Source of the DNA: Blumeriella jaapii
Taxonomy: Eukaryota > Ascomycota > Leotiomycetes > Helotiales > Drepanopezizaceae
Assembly (NCBI GenBank): GCA_009599575.1
Contig: VWND01000075.1
Location: 868,001 to 932,000, forward strand
DNA length: 64,000 bases
Reading direction: 5' to 3'
Position numbers and translations under genes: made by a program. Under the pieces are notes generated by a model. The model did no database searches. It was given only the letters and a program-made list of their open reading frames with translations, and was not told the origin of the DNA. The first letter of the stretch is position 1, and each line of letters opens with the position of its first letter. Below, piece after piece: positions 43,764 through 55,665 of the stretch.

Positions 43764-46700
43764 ATGCCAAATCCCCACACGATGGACGGATCTCAAGATG
43801 GAAGACTTCCTTATTTTAGCGACAACCTCATCGTCGCCACGTTCGATGAAGCCCAAAACACTTTTGATGGCTCGGTCGCCGTCCTCAACCTCTTCATTTC
43901 GGTTATACTAGGCATGATCTGGCTCTTAGTCCGAGGGATCTTCATGCTCATCATATATGTCTTCAACATTGTACTCGGCAAATTTGGTCAGAACATCCCT
44001 CAGATAGACGAATGGTCACCTACGGTCTTTTTCAATCCTCAGTTCTGGATAGCTCTGCTCTGCCTTGTGGTATTTCTATTCGCCGCTTTTGCCCCTTTCC
44101 GTACGCCAATCGATCAATCTCTACTCCGGCTCCAGAACAATGTCGAAGCGCAGCAAAGTTTAGAGCGATCTAGAAGGATTCGGACGCATCCCCTTAGCAA
44201 TCTTCGATACTGGTTGATCCGCTCCAGTCGCGGACTCATCTGGCTGGTCGATTCGCCTTATACGGCTCTGGTGAGATTTAGCAGATCCGGATACGTTAGC
44301 GACTTCTTGGCCGGTACTTTTATCCTCGCGATCATTATTTACTATCACCTGGGCGATGCTGTTTCAATCTTCGCCGCACCTGACTCGATTGAATGGAAGT
44401 CTTCAGGGTGGTCGCTATTGGTGCTTGCATCTTATTATGCTGGAAGCATTCCATCTATCCTGCTCGCCTCATACTTCTCATGGCTTGTTTACAGATTTGC
44501 TTTTCCGATCGCCATTACGGCTTACCTTTTCATATTCATGATATTCGCCATTTGGATCAGTTGGACACGTCACTTCGTCGACCGTACTTCTCCGGCATGG
44601 GAGAATGCATCTTCTGAAACTTCTCGATCGGTCATCGACTCCAAGCTCAGCATGTTCAGAACTATAGCAGGAGCCGCACTCTCCATGGTTTTCTACTATT
44701 ACATTCTCGGGAGCATGAACCAAGCATACATGGAGTATCGGAGGCTCCACTTTGGCACATTGGGCAGTCTCTTCCAGAATATCGTCGGAATTCTCTACTA
44801 CACTCTAGAAGTCCCTCTCAGGGTTTTCTGGTCACTTACCATGCTTCTCCGTCGTCTTTCTTCCAGCGGCAAATCTGCTGGGAGTGGTGGATTCCGGGCT
44901 GTTTTTCCCGACCCTCGCGCGCCTGGTGCAACTCCTGTTCCAGCGACTCCTGTTATTCCAGCATCGCCTTCCCGTTTGGCCAAGCTTCCTCATCCAAAAA
45001 ATTCTACCACTCCAGCAGCGCCGGCTCATCCAAGGAAGCCAGTCATTTCAACATCGCCTTTCGATCTAGCAAAGCCTCCTCGTACAAGAACTCCTACTCC
45101 GACGACTCCTGCTCTTCCAAAGACGCCTGTCATGCCAGCATCGCCTTTCGGTACACTTGGGCCTCTTCAAGCCTCTCCATCTCTTAGTGGACATTTTTAT
45201 TCGCCACGGTCTAGCCCCGAAGCAAAGGTTGGAAGCGACAACGTTTTTAAGCCAAGCCCCAGAGCACTAATCGGAGGCTATAGTGCTATTGTCAATACAG
45301 TTGTCAGCTTCTTCAAGCCATGTATTTCCTTTGTCTTCGAGTCGCTGAAGATTCTCGTTATCTTCATCGCGAGGTATTACGGCTATTTCATTGTGCTTTT
45401 GATTCTTGCAGGGATAGTGGGAGCTGCCCTTTTCGGGACAGACTTCGTACTTATATTTCTCTGTGACGTGGGCGCATCAACATCGTCTAGATGCCTCTGG
45501 ATGGTAGACCTTATCTCCAGTCCAGTGATGATGTACATCCGGAAGCTGGAAGCAATCCAATGGGGCAAAACGATCATTACTATTGTATGGTTTTTCATCA
45601 CCTCGATCCTATATGGAGCGACAGAAAAGATCGTGGCATTCTTTGCAGGTGAAGGTGCCACGCAGACTAGCAGGTTCTCGGGTTTCGATGAACCACTGCC
45701 GCACGGGGCTGCCTCTAGCTTCTTCTACGCAAATCGAAGACCGATGTGGACTAAGATCTTATGGACTCCGGTAATTACATCTTCGATTTTGCTATTCTTC
45801 TGGTTTACTGGGTTGTCACTCGATTGGGATATCATATGGGGCCACAAATATCTCACTGCATTTGTCTTCTTTATGGGAATCAAAACCATAATTTCTATGC
45901 TACATAGGATCAAATTCAACAAATTCAACACACAACTAGCAGCAACAGCAACACCTACCCATACGCCTGCGGACGTCACAGTGGTCATTCCTACAGGGGC
46001 TGGCTGGGATATCTCAGATGCAGAGACCATGAAAGGTCTCTCAAGCATTCTTGCCGAAAACCCAGCAGAAGTTATTCTTACCACCAATGGCAGCTTGGAC
46101 TATCATATGCGTTTGAATATGATTTGTGGCCACTTTGGCACACACCGAATGAGGGTGACTTCAGTCCACGAGGGTCTACTCCGCGGCCAGTTTATCAAGG
46201 CAACTAGCCAGGCCAGGACGAAGATCATCTGTTACGCCCACACACGAGTCGCCTGGCCCGAAGGATTCCTCAAAGAAGCGCTGGCTCCGTTCGAAGAAGA
46301 AACCGTCGGACTCATCGGCGTTCCGGCCTTCTGGACACGCTCCCTCCTCAATTCGCGCGCACTCCGCCCTCCCGCGGAAGGTCGCAACGTTACGGAAAGA
46401 TTCCTTGACTACCTCTTCTCCGTATCCCTCTTCCACACCAACTACAAGAACGCGACCAACCTCCTTGCGGGTAACAGGACCGTGTCCGCCCGCACCGCCC
46501 TCATCCGCACTGAAATCGTCCAGTCGCCCGAATTTCGCTTCCAGTTTGTGCACGAGACGTACAATGAGAAGCCGCCCCGACCAGCCGGCATCCGCGACAA
46601 CGCAGACCAGTTTATCTCCCGCTTCGTCACGCGCGCGGGGTACAAGACCGTATTCTGCAACGGTGAGCCGGGCGGCGATTCCCGCGCCTTCGTCTTGACG

Positions 46701-47042
46701 CTCAGCCCGGCACGCCACAGCTTCTACAAGTACTGTGAGAGACTAGTCATCCAGTACCGCGGTAACTTCCGAGCCGAGCTCACCTCCGTCTTCTCCTACA
46801 TCCCGATCTTGGTCCGCGCTCTGTTCGAATGGTCGCTGCTCAACGACTTCATCGGCGGCGTCCTGCTCTGGAAGGCTTACGAAAACAAACCCTTCCTTGG
46901 CGTCTTCCTCGCCGTACTCATCATCCGGAAGTTCTTCAGTGCCGGACGCTACGGGCACTGGACCGCACACCCGGGGGGATTGATCGGTGACTTAGTGTTC
47001 ATGTTGGCGGTGTTGCTTTTGGGCAGTTCTGCTCGTTGTTGA
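43764..47042 (+). CDS. Large GT2-like multi-pass membrane protein with altered metal motif
   Basis: Intronless, 1092 residues from the ATG at 43764 (MPNPHTMDGSQDG; the frame is open further up but has no ATG). The N-terminal half has about six membrane segments (about 40-360), a Pro-rich repeat linker (about 395-485, xPATPVIPASPS-like units) and about four more segments (500-720). Residues about 735-1000 resemble the GT2 fold of fungal hyaluronan-synthase/Cps1-like enzymes: VTVVIPTGAGWD, EVILTTNG and VGLIGVPAFW. The acidic D-D-x-D equivalent reads CYAHTRVAWP (about 822), and the Q/R..RW acceptor motif reads IQYRGNF (about 993). Membrane segments follow. Activity is therefore doubtful. It could be a pseudo-glycosyltransferase or partner subunit at the plasma membrane. 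Confidence 0.82.
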   Translation: MPNPHTMDGSQDGRLPYFSDNLIVATFDEAQNTFDGSVAVLNLFISVILGMIWLLVRGIFMLIIYVFNIVLGKFGQNIPQIDEWSPTVFFNPQFWIALLCLVVFLFAAFAPFRTPIDQSLLRLQNNVEAQQSLERSRRIRTHPLSNLRYWLIRSSRGLIWLVDSPYTALVRFSRSGYVSDFLAGTFILAIIIYYHLGDAVSIFAAPDSIEWKSSGWSLLVLASYYAGSIPSILLASYFSWLVYRFAFPIAITAYLFIFMIFAIWISWTRHFVDRTSPAWENASSETSRSVIDSKLSMFRTIAGAALSMVFYYYILGSMNQAYMEYRRLHFGTLGSLFQNIVGILYYTLEVPLRVFWSLTMLLRRLSSSGKSAGSGGFRAVFPDPRAPGATPVPATPVIPASPSRLAKLPHPKNSTTPAAPAHPRKPVISTSPFDLAKPPRTRTPTPTTPALPKTPVMPASPFGTLGPLQASPSLSGHFYSPRSSPEAKVGSDNVFKPSPRALIGGYSAIVNTVVSFFKPCISFVFESLKILVIFIARYYGYFIVLLILAGIVGAALFGTDFVLIFLCDVGASTSSRCLWMVDLISSPVMMYIRKLEAIQWGKTIITIVWFFITSILYGATEKIVAFFAGEGATQTSRFSGFDEPLPHGAASSFFYANRRPMWTKILWTPVITSSILLFFWFTGLSLDWDIIWGHKYLTAFVFFMGIKTIISMLHRIKFNKFNTQLAATATPTHTPADVTVVIPTGAGWDISDAETMKGLSSILAENPAEVILTTNGSLDYHMRLNMICGHFGTHRMRVTSVHEGLLRGQFIKATSQARTKIICYAHTRVAWPEGFLKEALAPFEEETVGLIGVPAFWTRSLLNSRALRPPAEGRNVTERFLDYLFSVSLFHTNYKNATNLLAGNRTVSARTALIRTEIVQSPEFRFQFVHETYNEKPPRPAGIRDNADQFISRFVTRAGYKTVFCNGEPGGDSRAFVLTLSPARHSFYKYCERLVIQYRGNFRAELTSVFSYIPILVRALFEWSLLNDFIGGVLLWKAYENKPFLGVFLAVLIIRKFFSAGRYGHWTAHPGGLIGDLVFMLAVLLLGSSARC

Positions 47043-48490
47043 GGCTTTGGGCATTGGTTACGACGTGGGTGTATACTGTTGAGGTGAATTAAGACGCTTT
47101 TCCAAAGGCCTCTCATAGGGTTTCAAAAGAAGTGGTATTAGAGTAGGAGGCTGGCGCTGACGATGGTGCATTGGTGGAGTTGGGATTTCTGTGTTTCCTC
47201 CTGACTTAGTCCGTCTAACTAAATCTTGTATCTCGTTGGGAATAGATTGCCATCTTCATTTCACCCCTAGAATCTGTGTCTATGTAACTCGGTGGTGTAT
47301 AACTGCGTCTATTCCTTCAATTCCGTTGTCTGATTTGCCAGAATTTTCAAGTTCGAGTGTTGTTGTTATCACCGGACTAGTCTCTCGCTTACTACCTGAA
47401 TGTTGGCAAGCTAAACAACAACGACGCAAGCTCAGAGATACACAAAAAAATTCAATTCGAGCACAAAATAGATCCAAAAGAATTGATCTTTTCTTGCGAT
47501 CCTCCAAGAAAGAAAATCGCATAAACAAAAACAGTTGATAAACCACTTTTCCATCTTCTTTAGACGTGAAGCTTAGCCCGGGATTGGTTTTTTCGCTTAC
47601 GATACCAGCCGATTCTCATCTCCCTTGCGACCTGACTTTGTAAAACCTGCCTCTCTAACAGGTGATCTGCTCAACACAGGCTCCTAAACCTATCTTGACC
47701 AGATCTTCCTCCTTCCTGGATACCGCGTATCTCCTTTTCCTTCGCCCCGTGTCAACGTCATGTCACCGGTGCTGCGAACTTACACCCTGCCCCCTCCTGC
47801 CTTCAGCAATGTACAACACGCCACTTCAGACACAGTGCAGCACCGCAGTTAAGGTAATAATGAGAACACGCACCTACCCGGCGCATTCACCCCCATAATG
47901 CTGATTGGCTAAACAGCATCCAATGAGAATCCCAGGTGTGTAAGAAGGTAAGTAGGTAAATGCCGCCCGGGAAATACCCACTTCTCATGTCAAATCCAGC
48001 ATGCCACCTGCCTGCCTGTCTGTCTGCAGAGGCAAGCTAGCGTGGAAAAGTGAGTGACGACGTGTTTACCTAGAAACATCTCACTTTCAACGTGGTGGAG
48101 GGGCGTATTGGCTGGCTTGTAGAGGCGGGGCGATTTAGGTGGAGCGCGTATGTAGATATTTGGTGAGCATTTCTTGCTGCGGATATATGATATTAGGAGG
48201 AGGAGGATTCTGGCGCGGTATTGGGATGGAAAACGATGCTTGGAAGCTTTTGTTGGGAGTTGTCTTTTGTTATCTAGTGGTGCTAAATTGTATGGCATGG
48301 GGCGTAGATGAAATAAGACACTCGCGTTTTGAGCGTGCCTTTCTGTAGATACTGGTAGTGGCATCCTAATGACTGAGCCTTTTCTTCTAAGTGTGTTGGT
48401 GTTTCAAGAACAGGAAAAACTGGAAACTTGATTGTTGATTCGAATGAGCCAGCTTAGTATGTACATATCAAGGGAACCCGTATCCAGAAA
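47043..48490. other. Convergent intergenic region
   Basis: 3' flanks of the GT2-like gene (plus) and the permease gene (minus). Unique sequence with CTGCCTGC/GTAAGTAG short repeats (47940-48030). No gene supported. Confidence 0.5.
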
Positions 48491-50948
48491 CTACTTCAAC
48501 CACACCCACATCCAATCAATGAACGTCCTCCCATTCTCCCTCGTAAACCCAGATTCCGGAAACTCCAGCTTCCCCTTCCGTTTCTCGCTCGACGCCTGTA
48601 TAGTGTTCCTCAAATCGTTTGAGCGCTCAGGGCCCCATAGCCGGAACCGGAACCCGTGCCTGCGCAGCTTGTAGCCCACAATGAGGATGATAAACACCGG
48701 GATGCCGATGTACGACGCGATGAACCTGCGGATGTCGAACGGGTCTTCGAGGAAAGCGGCGACGCCGTTGAAGATCAGAAGGATGAGGCAGGCTACCATG
48801 CCATAGGCGGCTTTGAGCCACTGACCGTGCGATTTATAGGGATAGCGGGGATGGTCGCGGTCGTACATTGCGGCTTGGGCTTCGGAGGCGTTGCCATAGA
48901 GTTTCACGTCTTCGAGTCTGATGTTGCGAATCTTTCAGCGCGAGAAATAATGAGAAAGGGAGACAGTGGATGATAGGCAACCCACGTTTTGAAGAAGCTG
49001 AGGAAAGTGGCGCATATTGCGATGTAGACAATAAGACATGATACTGTGCAGTTCGACGCAAGCTCGCTCAGTCGCTGCGGTATAGTCAGTCTCTCAAACT
49101 CACGTAGCTAGCCAGTGCAATTGAACTCACCTCTCCGGGACTGCCAGTACGTCCCATGTACCCTATCAACATCATAGCCGCGGTTACCAAAACTGCACGA
49201 ACCGGAACCCCAGCTCGACAAGCTCGCAGTCTTCTGGTGATGAACTCCGGCCCGGTCTGATCTTGCAACGCTAGTGTATGCAGCACCCTCGATGCTACAT
49301 ACATCGAGTTGATTGCGCAAGTAAACGACGAAAACACGAATACGGCATTGAAGAAATGCGCTGCTGACGGGATACCCGCTTCGACGACTGCGATGATGAA
49401 CGGTGACTTTGCGCCAACGGATTGTGCCTTGCCGTTTATAAACGGATGGTCTCGAGGAACAACGAATGAGACCATCAGCATGGCTAGGGCATAGAGTGTA
49501 ATGATCCGGAGGTTTATCTTTCGTGCTCCCATCTTCATACTCTCGGCATTGGCGAGAGATTTGCTTTCAGCGGCGGTTGAGGCTATTATATCCATTCCAA
49601 TGTATGCGAAAATTGCATGGACGATCGTTGTCCACATTGCGAGGAACGTTCCAATGGTGCCTTGGAGCACTCGTTGGGTATTTCCATTTTCATCTTTGAC
49701 AATGTAGGACGGGTTGAAAAATGAATATGGGCTGTCCCAATCTACGCCACGAAACATTAGGAATAAGGAGTTAAGTGGAGAGAAAGATATTTGACGTACA
49801 CCTGGACCCGATCACTTCGGAATAATACGCATCGGCTCGGGCTATTTATTTCGGGTCAGCGAGACATAACATTGGTCAGAGGTTTATACTTGCGCTTCAT
49901 GATACCCAAGATGAGCATCAACATAATCAGCATCACAATGAAAATAATCTTGAAGCATCCAAAGACATATTCGAGCTCACCAAAAACCTGGATGTGGTAG
50001 ATTAGTGAAGTTTCAACAAGGTTGCAATGCCAACTTGCCTTGACTGGAAACATGTTGATACAAATCACAATGGCGAGAAACAACGTTATCCAAACTGCAT
50101 TGTCGACATTCTCTCCGGTGCTCCAGTTTAAGAAAGTCCTTCCATCATCATACCGGAACTTGATCGTATTGGACACGGCGACAAGTTCATCCGCAGCAAG
50201 AATAGCATACGCAAACCTAAAACCTTAGCGGTTTTGCTGATTTACCAAAGTAGTTGACTGACCAATATATCCATCCTACCGCGAATCCGACTCCACGGTC
50301 AAGGAAGCGTCTCGGAAACTCCATGACTGGAGCGTTCACGGGCATCAAAGCCGTCATCTCACACAAGGATGATATGACCGACGATATGACGGTTCCCATA
50401 AGTACATATGAGAGGACTGCTCCACCTGGCCCAGCAACAGCGAGTGAGGTACCGCAACCGAGAAAAAGACCTGGATTGAGAAGGTTAGCTGGAAACAAGC
50501 GGTTCGAAGAGGACAGACGGACCATTTCCGATAGTTCTAGATAGGTTTTACTGTCAGTCGAAGCTAAACCCTCGGACTTTGTAGAGATCCATACCCGGAA
50601 AATGCAATCATCTGTGTCGAGCGCTGATCAGAACGACGCGAAGCAACCAAGAGTCCTCATCTAGGCTTACATTGATGTGCCTCTCTCTCAACACTCTCCT
50701 AATTTGATTTAGCATACGATGCATTTTTTTTTTTTAAAAAAAGTGGAAACTCACCAAACACTCTCCCCGCGTGCCTCATGGAGGTTATCGGCATTAGTTG
50801 GCTCGTTGATGGAAGGAGGATATTCAGCATCAGGTATAACTGGCGATCGACTGGGCTCGCTGAACTCGTATATCTGCGGCGAAACAACCTCAGGCTTCTC
50901 ATGATCCATGGTTGTTGTCGACATCGATGTTGCTATTGACCTTTTCAT
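48491..50948 (-). CDS. Amino acid permease (APC superfamily, yeast Gap/AAP type), 11 exons
   Basis: Exons, read downward: 50948-50755, 50698-50671, 50611-50595, 50536-50523, 50470-50263, 50216-50039, 49987-49894, 49841-49800, 49741-49131, 49074-48986, 48917-48491. They total 1902 nt, 633 residues, all phases consistent. Residues 66 onward give RVLRERHINMIAFSG, TIGNGLFLGCG, AVAGPGGAVLSY (first helices), EFPRRFLDRGVGFAVGW, IGSRYW and SPFIIAVVEAG. The C-terminus has YPYKSHGQ, LPYKS-like in the family. About 12 membrane helices are expected; it imports amino acids at the plasma membrane by H+ symport. Exons 3 and 4 are only 17 and 14 nt. Introns at 50038-49988 and 49893-49842 start with GC. The gapless length match to Gap1 between ILG and RYW supports the second. 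The substrate is not predictable. Confidence 0.88.
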
Positions 50949-52062
50949 GACAGGATGTTGTGAGGTTTCGTAGGCAATCGCAAAGCCGAGTCAAATCGAC
51001 CACTTGCTGAAAACATGTGCAGCTTGGGCTCTTATCTGCCTGGCCTGAAATGAAAGTTACACAGCCCTAACGCAGAAAGCCATCAGGAAGAAGAAATAAA
51101 TGCCTGTAGCCGCGTAGCACAAAGGTTCCCCGCCGCGTAAATCATCAAATCGAAATCCACCATAAATAGTCACTTGCAGTGAGATGAGCAGCCATAATAC
51201 CCGCCGGCGCATAAATTGGGCGAAGAGCATCCTTCCAGTCGCATTCATAGCAAGTAAACGACACAGCTTGTTGGTAAGAGACCAATGATCATTAGGGTCT
51301 TGCCGGGGGTGCGACTAAAAAGAGAGGGATGTCATGACTTGGCATGCGGAGGAGGTACTAGCTCACGGCCTCAAGTACGCCTGAGTGGCACGATAGGAGA
51401 GTTGAGAAGCCACGGACAGGCACCTCTCCCAGGATCTTTTTGAACCCTGGCGACGTGGTTCTGGTAGGAGCGGAGTAGATCCCATTGACTTATCATGCAA
51501 GCATTTTTTTATAAAAAAGATGCCGAATGGCCACATGGACGCATGAGACTTGGCTATGGGTAGCTGAAGCCGTCCTCTTGCCTATTATTCCCAGGACATG
51601 AGAAGATGGGAACATCAGAGAGAGCCCAGAAAGACATAGATGGGTTCAACAGGTGTGATTTCAACGGCGCCTCTAGCTGCCCCTGGGAAGTGTAAACAAA
51701 GCCAGTCGGTATCGCAGAGCCCTGACAGTTCTCATCAGCCAGCTTCCGCCCCAACTTCATTGCATGATACCCTGGCCCAAATGGTGATCCGGCCTAGGTC
51801 TTGTACAACCCACTAACCTATGCTTCCTGAAGCCAAGGTGGATAAACTGATCGATGCCTATCTCCTCGTCACCAAGACAGCCCCGCCATTGCAACCAAGT
51901 ACCTTCAATTCCCACGACTCGAGGATTGCATTTCTTCGAGCATACCAGGCCTTATAAGGAATAGGCTTAAATCAACGGCTGGCTCAAAACGCAGCACGAA
52001 TATCTTCGGGCGTCCTTCTATGCGGCAGGGCAATCCAAACCCACACCGGCTCGCAGGTTGCG
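50949..52062. promoter_or_regulatory. Divergent upstream region (permease / WD40-like gene)
   Basis: 1.1 kb between oppositely oriented starts. A 63-residue minus-strand frame (51248-51057) has two hydrophobic stretches (LWLLISLQVTIYGG and YFFFLMAFCV), but nothing else supports it. No other gene seen. Confidence 0.4.
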
Positions 52063-55000
52063 ATGGCCGAACCAGTCTCCTCGTCCATGTTTCCGCGTCT
52101 TGCCAATGCGTACAGGCTGCTGGCACTTCGAAGCGACATCGATAACATCATACTGGAATTGCTCGGAAAGTTCTCGCTAGAGAGGATATACTGTGACGGC
52201 GACAAGGCTACATATCAGACTCTGGTCATTACGCTACTAGCACAATTGAACACGATCTTCAACGTCCAAAGACTTTCGCTACCGTCGGAGAGCCACCAGA
52301 TTGGATGGTATTTGGGCTTTTTGGCAAGCTGGGAGGTGACACTTCGATCTGTGGAGTTCATGTTGAATGTACGTCGATTCCTGTGATGTCGCGATGTTTC
52401 CAGGCTGCGGAGACGCTAGAATTTGCTGCTTGTCGAGGACCGTAACGCCCCTGAAATCAACTGCTTCGAGAAAGATACTTATTGCAAGATTTTGTTGAAT
52501 AGGTGATTGATGAAGGCAGAGAAAGTCTGTGGGAAGCCCAGACCTTGAGGGACAAATACCTGCCAGAGTTGCTCTTGAATGCCCTCAGATTTGCCACCCT
52601 CCATCCTAAGCCGGCAAACCAACGCTCCAAAGACCGCCGCGATCGATATGCACGTATACACCGGACTTTGGAGCGTGTCGTTGACATTTATCCAAGTTCT
52701 GAGTCGTTCCTACTATTGATTTGTAAAGAGGTGACAGATTCGCTGCGAACCGAGCCAGATAGCCTCCTCCTCCCTCCCCGGATGAGGTCTGAATTGCCAA
52801 ACTTGGCAATAGAATTAGTAGGGCCTGCATTGACTGCTTGATTCTAGAAATCTCTCAGTAACTGACCTGTACGAATCTAGTATCCGCTCCCAGAGTGCCT
52901 TACATCTCAGTATGTTGCCAACATCGTCCCCCAAGATGGCTTGCCCGGAAACTGGCTAGCTCAGTTCATGGCGCTCAGAGATGTCTCCCAGTTTATCGTG
53001 GGGGCTTCTATTCAATATACCATCAAGGGGGAGACTCGAGATATGAGGCTCCAGACTTCCTCTGCTAGGACCCGGAATGCGTTATTACACGCTCTTGAAA
53101 ACATCCGGATACCGGCACATATATTTAAAGTCGACCTTGTATCTTACTTCAGTGACACTTTTCGAATTATCCTTCCCGACACTCTTTCTTTGGTGAGAAG
53201 AGACTCAACAGATGCATTACCTGATGAGGGCGATATTGATGCAATAGATGCTCTCTGCACGAGACTATGCGACCGACAGGTCTTGAACAGAGTGAGCGAC
53301 AGAGAAGTGATGCATAACATTTCCCAAGTTTCAAAGAAAGTCGAGTTATTAGACGATCCAAGTAGCCAGTGTAGAACGAATTTACCGAAGGTGTTTGTAA
53401 TGAACTGTGAAGGATGTCATATAGTGGGAGAGAGCCAGCTCAAGGCCTCAGACAAGCTGAACCTAGCTGTAAGTGTTGCCTTAGTGGTGGCGTATGGCCT
53501 CTACTTAGTTAAATTTTGAGAACTGGCATACTAACAGAACCAGCTGGATACAACTGAAATCAAACTTCCACCTAACTCGAAATGTCTCGTCTGCAGTAAA
53601 GGGGTCAGCGTTATGCGTGAAGTACAGTTAGCAAGACAGGCCTGGGAGCTCCTTAAGCCCCTAGAATCGAACGCGGACACTGTAAACGTTGAGCGACATT
53701 TACCAACTCAATTCCAGATGGCGTCTCCGAAAGTCGAGCCCAACATTTCTACCAGCCCCGTCTGTGGGAACGTGAGTCGAGAACGCAGGCATCAATCGTT
53801 TGATACTGAATCATCCGCGTTTCCACCGAGTCTGATACAAATTCCAGTGAGGTCTCCAGACAGATCTCGTTCTATACCAACCTCGTATCTTCTGACTCCA
53901 ACCTCGCCGGGACTCGGTAAGAAACTGGATACACCCAGAACCGAATTTGCGCCCTCGGATGAGCTAACTTCAAGTGATGGAGCGACCTACTTTGATACAC
54001 GTGGAACATCAGCAAATCTGGCCCAGAACTCGACAATCACTTCTGTAGATATTGTATCGCCAATGTCTCCAACATCTACGGTGCCAGAAAGTAGCCAATC
54101 TCGACTAAATTCCACTTCAACAGTTTCCTTTGAAGCAGAAGCACCAACCAAAAGTCGAACTACATCCTCGAACCCTCCAGCAGAGAAAGGCAAGTGTAGA
54201 TCATGGAGGTCAAAGCTCACATCCTCTAAGAAAGAATCATCAAGAATTGCCCCGGGAGATGCGAGTTCCTCATCATCGACTACGTTAGAGTCTCCGAAGC
54301 TCGAAGAGATGTGCCTCAAAAACTTGATCAGCTCATCAAAGATATCTCGAGGAAAGAGCGGGAAGAGCATCAACGTCGCGATCTCACAGAACTCATCTTA
54401 TGTACTCTTCTGGACGCAAGCATCTATCAACGTATGGGATATCAGCTCTTCGTCGCCTCTTCTCGGGCGAGCAGTCTTGACGGAAAGTAATTGCGTTTTG
54501 GCGGCAGTTACGAAATTCTACTTGGCATATATCATTGGCACTCGCGATCAGAAACTTACGGCAAGCAACCCAATGATGAACAATAGAAATCTCTATAAGA
54601 AAACTACAAGCTGACACAAGTAACAGCTTCGAATAGTCAATCTCATTCAGCCATCAGTGCCTATGACGGAATACCGCATGCCTTCCTCTCCCTGGTGCCA
54701 CAGCATCTGCATCGATCCTATGGAGAACCACGTTGTCGTCGGCTTTGACAACTCCACGGTCCGCTTCTTCAACACTGCCAAATCCGAAGAGCCGCGCGAG
54801 GAGCGCCTTCATATCCGCAATCACCGGGACTGCAGAAAGTGCCCACCCATCGACACACTGTCTTTCTCCAACGACGGACTGGTCCTCCTCGCGAGCACGC
54901 GAAACCCCAAGAACGGGACGATCCAGATCTACGCCTGGCGCTTCCCGTTCGAAGAATCTCAAGAACTCACCACCTGTAGATATCAAGTCCCGCTCCACGA

Positions 55001-55665
55001 GTCCGAGGACAACGGCATCTCCTCGGCCATCTTCCGCCCGGGCGTCGGAGGTGAGGAAAACCTCGTCTGCATCTCGACCTGGACCCAATCTGGCGTGCCG
55101 GTCCTGGTGCAGCCGCAAGGTGGCCATCGCAGCGACATCAGAACCGACTCCTCGACTCACCAGGGTAAACTCGGCAGCCGCATTCAGAGCGCGGCTTTCT
55201 CTCCGAGCGGCAGCGAGCTAGCCATGGTCAATGACAAAGGGCATCTGTACCACATCTCGCATCTGAACGCGAACCCGATGGAGGTCAAGCGGATCGCGAG
55301 CTCGCGGGAACTAACCACGAAGTCGGATTCCTTCGCCATGGCGTTCATGAAGCTGCCTGACGAGGACGCGATCGTCATGGCGTGGGCGGACTCGGGGAAG
55401 AGTAGGGGCTATGTGAAGAAAGTGCCGGTGAGGTACAGCGTAAGTGCCGTTATCATCCTTGCTTTTGTTATGGACGTGATGTTGACTTTCTGACTAGGAT
55501 ACGGCGACGCTGCGCACGCCTCTGATGCCCGGCCTGCTCCAGTCTCCTCGTTATGAGCTCCCCAGCGAAGGCAGAGAGATCCCGAAACCGCCGGTGGAAT
55601 TGAGCGTCACGGAGATACCGGCACCGCTGAACATAGTCAAGGGTTGTCCGAAAGAGAAATCGTGA
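52063..55665 (+). CDS. WD40-like repeat protein of unknown function with disordered centre (six exons)
   Basis: Exons 52063-52368, 52503-52817, 52881-53468, 53544-54560, 54627-55439 and 55498-55665 give 1068 residues with consistent phases. Residues 1-400 are a helical domain (LRDKYLPELLLNALRF, YPLPECLTSQYVANIV, ALRDVSQFIVGAS), with CLVCSKGVSVM near 420. Residues 440-680 are Ser/Thr/Pro-rich and disordered. Residues about 680-1040 form beta-propeller-like blades (NVAISQNSSYVLFW, SICIDPMENHVVVGF, DTLSFSNDGLVLLAS, SAAFSPSGSELAMVNDKG). The intron 54561-54626 begins with GC (GCAAGC) and is the only way to join RDQKLT to LRIVNLIQPSVP. The acceptor at 53543 (or 53537, 6 nt earlier) is ambiguous. 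I recall similar architecture as uncharacterised in other Pezizomycotina. A signalling or scaffold role is only a guess. Confidence 0.85.

Noticed and set aside
43586..43819. 77-residue frame with a signal-like hydrophobic stretch before the GT2-like gene
   Set aside because: It overlaps the better-supported start in another phase and ends soon after. It is probably 5' untranslated sequence.
52369..52502. Extra mini-exon in the first intron of the WD40-like gene (AAETLEFAACRG)
   Set aside because: It would leave a 35-nt intron, which is too short, and direct joining already gives a continuous conserved reading.
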